Assembly: GCA_002483425.1 (NCBI GenBank)
Contig: DLHW01000036.1
Location: 17,726 to 24,066, forward strand
DNA length: 6,341 bases
Reading direction: 5' to 3'
Origin: Methylococcaceae bacterium UBA7658
GTDB lineage: Bacteria; Pseudomonadota; Gammaproteobacteria; Methylococcales; Methylomonadaceae
Positions within the stretch are counted from its first letter, which is position 1, and each line of letters opens with the position of its first letter. The notes under the pieces are model-generated. The model saw nothing but the letters and a program-made list of their open reading frames with translations, was not told the DNA's origin and searched no databases. Shown in pieces: positions 1 through 5,094 of this stretch. The position numbers were made by a program, and so were the translations under genes.

Positions 1-16
1 CGGTCGTCCCCGGCTT

Positions 17-487
17 TTGCCCCGGAACCAAGAACTGCCGAGGCTAAAGACCAAACGCGGATTTACCTTATTAGAATTGCTGCTGGTATTGTTCGTCGTG
101 ATCTTAGGTTTTGGCGTTATCGGTTTGAATATTTCGTCGGGCGGCGACGCCACAAGACTTCAATCCGCGGCGCGCGATCTAGTTTCGGCCTTGCGATTTG
201 CCAAGGGCGAGGCGCTCATTTCGCACCGGGAAACCACGGTGGCGCTCGATTTGAATGAAAATACCTACACCGTTAGCGAGCGCGATAAGGTCTATTCGCT
301 CCCCGAAACTGTCGAGTTAACCGTGGTAACGGCGCAAGAGGAACTCAACGGCGAGGGTCTGGCGAGCATCCGGTTTTTTCCGGACGGCTCATCCACCGGC
401 GGACGGATTAAACTGGAACTCAACGGCGCGCTTTGGCAAATCGACATCAATTGGTTGACAGGACAAATCGACATTGAAAACAAGTAA
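17..487 (+). CDS. gspH: Type II secretion minor pseudopilin GspH (start uncertain, possibly 5' partial)
   Basis: Minor pseudopilin of the T2SS, processed by prepilin peptidase (GspO/PilD) and placed near the tip of the periplasmic pseudopilus. From the TTG at 17 the product is 156 residues. A class III signal is visible: basic leader, K-R-G^F-T-L-L-E with cleavage after Gly15 and Glu20 as mature Glu5, then a hydrophobic helix to about residue 38. The region A51-A66 (AARDLVSALRFAKGEA) and F-F-P-D-G-S-S-T-G-G at 120-129 are typical of the GspH/FimT family. The start is unsure: the reading frame stays open to base 1, no clear ribosome binding site precedes 17, and no ATG, GTG or TTG lies between 17 and the cleavage site, so the true start is either this TTG or upstream of the window. 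The 3' end overlaps gspI by 14 bases. The family call is firm; the exact N-terminus is not. Confidence 0.9.
   Translation: MPRNQELPRLKTKRGFTLLELLLVLFVVILGFGVIGLNISSGGDATRLQSAARDLVSALRFAKGEALISHRETTVALDLNENTYTVSERDKVYSLPETVELTVVTAQEELNGEGLASIRFFPDGSSTGGRIKLELNGALWQIDINWLTGQIDIENK
460..463 (+). promoter_or_regulatory. Ribosome binding site for gspI
   Basis: AGGA lies 10 bases before the TTG at 474, inside the end of gspH. It supports TTG as the gspI start. No ATG or GTG lies in frame between 474 and the prepilin cleavage site. Confidence 0.55.
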
Positions 488-908
488 ACGCCGGCAACAC
501 GGATTTTCGTTATTGGAAATATTGATTGCTTTTTCGATTTTGGCCTTATCCTTGGGCATTTTACTCAACATTTTTTCCGGCGGCGTTCATACGGCAATGA
601 TTGCCGATGACTACACGATGGCAGTACAAATTGCCGAATCGCTCATGGCTAAAACCGGCTCCGAAATTGCAATTAAGGATCATCAAAGCTCTGGCGTTGA
701 AAATGAAAAATACCGGTGGACGCTCGATATCAGACCTTTCATTCCCGCAGGCGATTCGCTCGATCCTAAAAATATGGCGGCGGAAATTTTCAAGGTGAAT
801 GTGATCGTAGCCTGGGGGGATGGCGAAGCCGGCAGCGATGACCGCCAGGTACAACTCGCGACCTTAAAATTGGCCGGTAAGAAGAATGTCCAGTCTACGT
901 TGCCGTAA
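474..908 (+). CDS. gspI: Type II secretion minor pseudopilin GspI
   Basis: Minor pseudopilin that, in studied T2SSs, starts assembly of the GspI-J-K tip complex. The product is 144 residues, slightly longer than the roughly 125 usual for the family. The short basic leader M-K-T-S-K-R-R-Q-H-G is followed by F-S-L-L-E, giving cleavage after Gly10 and mature Glu5 at residue 15, then a hydrophobic helix to about residue 34. Family-like body features are the A-x-x-I-A-E-S-L segment at 50-58, Y-R-W-T-L near 80-84, V-A-W at 112-114 and a closing V-Q-L-A-T-L-K-L strand at 126-133. The start is TTG at 474, which overlaps gspH by 14 bases and has an AGGA 10 bases upstream. The end overlaps gspJ by 23 bases. 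Position between H and J agrees with the sequence-based call. Confidence 0.93.
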   Translation: MKTSKRRQHGFSLLEILIAFSILALSLGILLNIFSGGVHTAMIADDYTMAVQIAESLMAKTGSEIAIKDHQSSGVENEKYRWTLDIRPFIPAGDSLDPKNMAAEIFKVNVIVAWGDGEAGSDDRQVQLATLKLAGKKNVQSTLP

Positions 909-1599
909 CGGTTTTACGCTTATAGAAGTCCTGATCGCCATGACTTTACTCGGTATGATGGTTGTTTTGTTGTTCAGCACTATGCGAATCTGCGCGGAAA
1001 GCTGGCAAAAAGGCGAAGAAAAAATCAGTAAAGTCAATGAAACCGCCGTGGTTTATCAATTTTTTAAACAACATCTCAGTACGGCATTACCGCTATGGGA
1101 CGATTTTACCGATAAAAATAGCCGGGTTTTCGGCTTTCAAGGACAGAATCAGGAAATTAAGTTTGTCTCTTCTTTTCCAGCCAGCGCTAAAAAAACCGGT
1201 TTGCAATTATTTTCCGTCAAGCTAAAGACGGATGACGAGGGGTCGTATATCCAAGTTGCCATTACCCCGTTTTTTCCTTCCGCCGAAGGCGAACAATGGC
1301 GTAAAGAAGAAGTGACCTTACTCGAACATGCCGGTAGTTTCTCGCTCAGCTATTTCGGTTCGGACGATCCCCTTAGCGAAGGTTATTGGCAGGATGTATG
1401 GCTGCAGGAAACCCAGCCGAAACTGGTAAAGATTAAAATAGGCCGGGAAGACGGTAATTATTGGCCGGAGATGATTATCGATCTCAAATATGCGGGCGCA
1501 TCGGCCGACACCGCCGGTCAAGGACTTAGCGACGAAGAGCAAGCGCAGAACGAAGCGGCGGCTTTGGAAAATAACACCTTGGGCGAGGAACAGCAGTGA
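886..1599 (+). CDS. gspJ: Type II secretion minor pseudopilin GspJ
   Basis: Minor pseudopilin of the GspI-J-K tip complex, 237 residues, near the usual 200-230. The prepilin signal is M-S-S-L-R-C-R-N-G^F-T-L-I-E: cleavage after Gly9 and mature Glu5 at residue 14, followed by a hydrophobic helix to about residue 31. The pattern of Trp residues with Q-P-K-L-V-K-I-K-I and then W-P-E-M-I-I-D-L in the last third matches GspJ proteins. The last 35 residues (203-237) are a low-complexity tail rich in Ala, Glu and Gln without predicted structure, which looks like a lineage-specific extension. The ATG at 886 lies inside gspI (23-base overlap) with only a weak purine-rich AAGAAG before it, so translational coupling to gspI is likely. 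The stop overlaps the gspK start in a GTGA junction. Confidence 0.92.
   Translation: MSSLRCRNGFTLIEVLIAMTLLGMMVVLLFSTMRICAESWQKGEEKISKVNETAVVYQFFKQHLSTALPLWDDFTDKNSRVFGFQGQNQEIKFVSSFPASAKKTGLQLFSVKLKTDDEGSYIQVAITPFFPSAEGEQWRKEEVTLLEHAGSFSLSYFGSDDPLSEGYWQDVWLQETQPKLVKIKIGREDGNYWPEMIIDLKYAGASADTAGQGLSDEEQAQNEAAALENNTLGEEQQ
1585..1590 (+). promoter_or_regulatory. Ribosome binding site deciding the gspK start
   Basis: GAGGAA lies 5 bases before the GTG at 1596. It favours this GTG over the in-frame ATG at 1659, whose nearest Shine-Dalgarno-like AGGA (1638-1641) is 17 bases away, too far to be effective. Confidence 0.65.
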
Positions 1600-2639
1600 C
1601 GGCCTCCCAAACATTCGCGCACAGCGATAGGAAAGCAAGGAATTGTGTTATAAAATCAATGCATAACGGCTTTGCTTTGGTGCTTGTGCTGTGGGTGCTT
1701 AGCCTGCTGGCTATTATGGCGGGCAGTTTTGCGCTCACCATGCGCCGGGAATCCACCGTTACCGCTGGGATAAAAGATAACGCCGCCGCTCTAGCCGCTG
1801 CGGAAGCGGGCATCGCGTACGCCGAAATTATGTTACTGCATCCCGAGCAGATTAAACGCTGGCGCGCCGATGGCAACATTTATCAAGTGAACTTCGGCGA
1901 TACCCAAATCCGGCTAAGAATCTTCTCGGAATCCGGGAAAATCGATATTAATAAGGCTAACCTTGCGCTGCTCCAAAGTGTAATGACTCATGCACCCATT
2001 GATGAGGACAGGCAAGCAAAAATAATTGGAGCCATTCTCGATTGGCGGGATCAAGACGACCTGTTGAATATCGATGGCGCAGAAAAAAAAGAATACCGCA
2101 AAGCAGGTCTTAAGTACGAGCCGCGCAATAAACCGTTCCAAACGGTGGAAGAACTGCAAATGGTGCTGGGAATAGATGAACGCTTATATAATTGGCTTGC
2201 GCCTTTGGTCACGGTTTTTTCGGGGCAGCCGCAAGTCAATCTTAAGTTAGCTTCATCTAAAGTATTGAGTTTATTGCCTCTCATGGATGCTAGCTTGATT
2301 GAAAACTTTGTTGCGGCTAGACTTGAAAGCGCAAAAACAGAACAACCCGCGCCCGAATTTCCAGCATCCCTGTTAGGAACAAGAGCATCCGCACCGGGCA
2401 AGAGCGATACTTTAACGATTGTATCGGAAGCCAAAATGGCCGACGATTCAAGCGCGGTAATTGCCGCTACCGTCGCAAAAGCAGCTTCTAATCAGGCGTT
2501 TGAAACCGAACTAACTTTGCCCGGGCCTTATAAAACAATAAAATGGCTACGTAATCCGGCCAATGAAGAGCCGTTATTTAATGACGAAATGAGTGAATTA
2601 CTCGTAAAAGAATATGCCGAACCTGAACTCAACGATTGA
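1596..2639 (+). CDS. gspK: Type II secretion tip pseudopilin GspK
   Basis: Large minor pseudopilin that caps the pseudopilus, 347 residues. Cleavage is expected after Gly25 in M-H-N-G^F-A-L-V-L. Mature position 5 is Leu, not Glu, which is characteristic of GspK and is thought to place it at the tip where no pilin lies above it. A hydrophobic helix covers 26-48. The family's alpha-domain is recognisable: K-I-D-I-N-K-A-N-L at 115-123, I-L-D-W-R-D-Q-D-D at 147-155, G-A-E at 161-163 and N-K-P-F-Q-T-V-E-E-L at 178-187, which resemble helix-hairpin-helix and metal-binding elements. The C-terminal part (about 270-325) has the strand pattern ending in P-Y-K-T-I-K-W. The GTG at 1596 has a good ribosome site and gives a 25-residue leader; the ATG at 1659 would leave a leader of only four residues. 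It overlaps gspJ by 4 bases and gspL by 26. Confidence 0.93.
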   Translation: MTASQTFAHSDRKARNCVIKSMHNGFALVLVLWVLSLLAIMAGSFALTMRRESTVTAGIKDNAAALAAAEAGIAYAEIMLLHPEQIKRWRADGNIYQVNFGDTQIRLRIFSESGKIDINKANLALLQSVMTHAPIDEDRQAKIIGAILDWRDQDDLLNIDGAEKKEYRKAGLKYEPRNKPFQTVEELQMVLGIDERLYNWLAPLVTVFSGQPQVNLKLASSKVLSLLPLMDASLIENFVAARLESAKTEQPAPEFPASLLGTRASAPGKSDTLTIVSEAKMADDSSAVIAATVAKAASNQAFETELTLPGPYKTIKWLRNPANEEPLFNDEMSELLVKEYAEPELND

Positions 2640-3765
2640 GCTGGATTTTAAAAAATTTATCCGCTGGTGGAAACGCGAATTAAGTTTTCTAATTCCCGAT
2701 AAAATCAAAGACCTGCTCAGCGACCGGCGCGGTACAATTGTTGTGTGTCCGCAAGGCGCGCAATTTGGTATAAGCTATTGGTCCGGCGGCAAAGAAGATG
2801 TTCTAGGCAGTTTTGACCGGGATGAGTCCGGCATTAGCCGCTACAAAGAAATGCTCGCCACCGACGAAAAGCTAGCGAAAGCCGATCTGATTTTTCGTTT
2901 AACGCGAAAATACGCTATCCAGAAAGAGATTTCCTTACCGTCCGCCGCCAAAGAAAATATTTATCAAGTCGTTACTTACGAACTATCCCGGTTTTCTCCC
3001 TTCAGCGCCGAACACGCTTATTACGCAGTAAAAATACTGGACGTCGTTAACGAGCCGGGCCAAATCAGGGTGATGCTGATCCTAACGGCCAAAGAAGTAC
3101 TGGACACTTTTTTCAGAGATATCAAAGCTTTCGGTATGACGCCGAAATTTGTGGATTACGATGAAACACCAAATTATTTCGAGCAAGGCGAAGAGGAATA
3201 CAACTTATTACCCGAAGGTCTGCGCGAAAAACCCGATAGAACGGCGCAATTAGTTCACGGCGGATTAGCGGGATTAACAGCGTTGTTATTTATAGCCGCG
3301 CTTGCTTTACCGGTATGGTTTGAATACCGCGCCGTCAACGAGTTGCAAAATAAAATCGACAGTATTGAAAAAGAAGCTAAAAGTATCAAAGCGCTGCAAG
3401 CTGAGGTCGACGGTTTGGTTGATGAAACCAAACAGTTGCTCGATAAAAAGACGGAGCGGCCCCCGGTTATCCAAATCTTGGACACCTTGAGTAAGCTTAT
3501 CAAGGACGATACTTGGCTTGCCTATGCGCAATACTCTAGCGGACAGTTGCAAATTCAAGGCGAGTCGCCCGCCGCTTCGTCCCTGATATCGGTGTTGGAA
3601 GCTTCCGACATTTTTGTAAACGCAAAATTCGTCTCGCCGGTAACCCGCGATAATGTTAGCAAGCTGGAGCGTTTCCAAATAACCGTCGATATTGCTAAAG
3701 GCGGTAAAAGCACCGCCGAAAAAATGGACGACAACTTAGGAGATAACGTTGGAATTATCGAATAA
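2614..3765 (+). CDS. gspL: Type II secretion assembly-platform protein GspL (PilM/PilN-like)
   Basis: Inner-membrane platform protein that, in the family, recruits the ATPase GspE through its cytoplasmic domain and pairs with GspM in the periplasm. The product is 383 residues. Residues 1-210 are cytoplasmic: a Trp/Arg-rich start (F-I-R-W-W-K-R-E-L, 15-23), then a segment including V-T-Y-E-L-S-R-F-S-P-F at 120-130, which resembles the PilM/GspL actin-like fold and its 'YELxRxxPF' signature. One transmembrane helix spans about 213-236. A charged heptad-like stretch at 238-280 is probably coiled coil, and 283-360 resembles the periplasmic PilN (fimbrial assembly) domain, with W-L-A-Y at 301-304 and L-Q-I-Q-G at 312-316. 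Annotation pipelines may therefore call it PilN domain-containing. The ATG at 2614 overlaps gspK by 26 bases, has only a weak A-rich leader, and no better start is in frame. Confidence 0.88.
   Translation: MPNLNSTIELDFKKFIRWWKRELSFLIPDKIKDLLSDRRGTIVVCPQGAQFGISYWSGGKEDVLGSFDRDESGISRYKEMLATDEKLAKADLIFRLTRKYAIQKEISLPSAAKENIYQVVTYELSRFSPFSAEHAYYAVKILDVVNEPGQIRVMLILTAKEVLDTFFRDIKAFGMTPKFVDYDETPNYFEQGEEEYNLLPEGLREKPDRTAQLVHGGLAGLTALLFIAALALPVWFEYRAVNELQNKIDSIEKEAKSIKALQAEVDGLVDETKQLLDKKTERPPVIQILDTLSKLIKDDTWLAYAQYSSGQLQIQGESPAASSLISVLEASDIFVNAKFVSPVTRDNVSKLERFQITVDIAKGGKSTAEKMDDNLGDNVGIIE
3738..3742 (+). promoter_or_regulatory. Ribosome binding site for gspM
   Basis: AGGAG lies 6 bases before the TTG at 3749, within the end of gspL. 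It is the strongest Shine-Dalgarno match in the window and supports the non-ATG start of gspM. Confidence 0.7.
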
Positions 3766-4336
3766 TCCCCAAACCCAACGCTGGCTGGCGGTCGGTCTTC
3801 TGATTTTTGTTGTGTTACTGTTCGCGGCCGTTATTATTGCACCCATCGTCAATAAAGGGCTGGAACTTAACGAAACCAAAGAAACACTGGCGTTTAATTT
3901 ACAAAAATACGAGCGGATCCTCGCCGGAAAAAATTCGGTTGTCGCTAATATCGAAGGCATTAAACAACAGCATGAAGAACAAGGTTATTTCAACAGTCAA
4001 GGCACCAGCGCGCTGGCGTCGGCTGAAATGCAGGAGTTTATTAAACAAGCCATTGTGCAAGCGGGCGGACAACTCAGCAGCACACAAGTGCTGCCGTCGA
4101 GCAAAAAAGATAACTTTAACCGGATTACGGTCAGCGTCAGAATGACGGGTAACATCGAAGTCTTAAGATCCGTATTGTACAAGCTTGAAACCGCGACCCC
4201 TCTAATTGTTATCGATCAAATGGATATCAGGCCGATGCGAAGTATCCGCAACCGGATAACGCGCCAAATCGAGCCGAGCAACGGCTTGAACATCAATTTT
4301 CAAGCCATCGGCTTCATGAGGGCGGAAGAAAAATGA
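3749..4336 (+). CDS. gspM: Type II secretion assembly-platform protein GspM (T2SSM_b type)
   Basis: Bitopic inner-membrane protein that partners GspL in the assembly platform; 195 residues. A short polar N-terminus is followed by a transmembrane helix at about 12-34, a probable coiled coil at 38-78 and a periplasmic domain at about 88-190. That domain shows the PilO-like T2SSM_b pattern: A-E-M-Q-E-F-I at 92-98, A-G-G-Q-L-S-S-T-Q-V-L-P at 105-116, then V-R-M-T-G at 130-134 and L-E-T-A-T-P-L-I-V-I-D at 146-156. This is the subtype found in systems whose GspL looks like PilN, consistent with its neighbour. The TTG start at 3749 overlaps gspL by 17 bases and has an AGGAG 6 bases upstream; the first in-frame ATG lies well after the membrane helix, so it cannot be the start. 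The stop overlaps the next gene in an ATGA junction. Confidence 0.9.
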   Translation: MELSNNPQTQRWLAVGLLIFVVLLFAAVIIAPIVNKGLELNETKETLAFNLQKYERILAGKNSVVANIEGIKQQHEEQGYFNSQGTSALASAEMQEFIKQAIVQAGGQLSSTQVLPSSKKDNFNRITVSVRMTGNIEVLRSVLYKLETATPLIVIDQMDIRPMRSIRNRITRQIEPSNGLNINFQAIGFMRAEEK

Positions 4337-5094
4337 ACCTAAAGCTGATCAAATTATTGGCTGCAATTTGCGCGTTCCTGAGCATTATTATTCTTTGCGA
4401 AGGGTTATATGCGCTTTACGCCCAAAAGAACTTGTTAGCATCGATACAATCATCGGGCAAACAAAAAAATGCCGCCGTCGAATTACCCGCTATCGAACTG
4501 ACCAAACAACCAGAAACCAGTTATACCGAGTTGGTTAATCGGCCGTTGTTTATTACCGGCAGAAGACCGGTTGCCGAACCGGACTCGAAGGACGCCAAAC
4601 CGGCCGCCGTTGCCAGTCAAACCTTCAACTGGGCGTTAAACGGCGTTTATACCCATAAAAAAGGACTTTATGTGTTACTAAGCAGGACGAATACTAAAGT
4701 CGCAAAGGACAATTTTAGAAAAGTTACTAAAGAGAGCGATATCGACGGCTGGAAATTAACCGAAATTTATAAAGACAAAATCGTTGTCAGCCAGGGCGAC
4801 CAAACGAAAGAACTGCCATTAAGAAAACCTAAGCCCAAAACCCCGGGCAATCCCGGTATAAACCCAACTTTCCCGCCGGGCGTACCCGGTCAACCGCCGA
4901 ATCCAACGTTGCAGCCCGGCGAGCAGCCGCAAAACCAGCCTGGACAACCGCCTATTCCGGCGCCGGAACAAATTCCGGTGCCGGTGCCGGAGCCCAGTCC
5001 GGAAGAGCTCGAACCGGTGCTTGAACCCGAACTTATCCCCGATGAAACTACAGATCCTTACTTCGAGAATAACGAGAATGAACAATTTCAGTAA
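4333..5094 (+). CDS. gspN: GspC-like/GspN (XpsN-type) inner-membrane protein with HR-like domain and proline-rich tail
   Basis: 253 residues. Residues 8-30 form a single membrane helix after a very short cytoplasmic end. Residues about 64-165 resemble the homology region (HR) of GspC: Y-T-E-L-V-N-R-P-L-F at 64-73, W-A-L-N-G-V-Y at 100-106, V-L-L-S-R at 114-118, D-G-W-K-L-T-E-I at 138-145 and K-I-V-V-S-Q-G-D at 149-156, ending in L-P-L-R. In GspC the HR binds the secretin N0 domain, so this protein likely links the platform to GspD, whose gene follows. No PDZ or coiled-coil domain follows; instead 165-238 contain 26 prolines in 74 residues, then an acidic end. Xanthomonas XpsN occupies the same place between xpsM and xpsD and does the GspC job there. 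The symbol gspN is by that position and may be named gspC by others. It is unrelated to the OutN/PulN type of GspN as far as I can judge. GGAAG before ATG 4333 is a fair ribosome site. Confidence 0.8.
   Translation: MNLKLIKLLAAICAFLSIIILCEGLYALYAQKNLLASIQSSGKQKNAAVELPAIELTKQPETSYTELVNRPLFITGRRPVAEPDSKDAKPAAVASQTFNWALNGVYTHKKGLYVLLSRTNTKVAKDNFRKVTKESDIDGWKLTEIYKDKIVVSQGDQTKELPLRKPKPKTPGNPGINPTFPPGVPGQPPNPTLQPGEQPQNQPGQPPIPAPEQIPVPVPEPSPEELEPVLEPELIPDETTDPYFENNENEQFQ
4825..5046 (+). repeat. Proline-rich low-complexity segment of the GspC-like protein
   Basis: Codes for residues 165-238, with 26 prolines, many in P-G-x-P, Q-P and E-P/V-P steps. At 4975-4990 the DNA carries CCGGTG twice followed by a partial third copy, an in-frame hexamer repeat that could change length by slippage without breaking the frame. 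Confidence 0.75.

Noticed and set aside
962..1225. Alternative + frame inside gspJ, and similar ones at 601-798, 3302-3490 and 3807-4145
   Set aside because: Their translations have Lys/Arg/Ser-rich out-of-frame character and no motifs, and the overlapping gsp genes explain the DNA fully.
2614..4336. Type IV pilus pilN/pilO pair instead of gspL/gspM
   Set aside because: The first gene fuses a PilM-like cytoplasmic part to a PilN-like part, and both genes sit between gspK and gspD, so T2SS GspL/GspM is the better call.
4825..5046. Collagen-like or bacteriocin-like separate protein suggested by the proline-rich stretch
   Set aside because: It is in frame and continuous with the membrane helix and HR-like domain of the GspC-like protein, with no separate start or stop.
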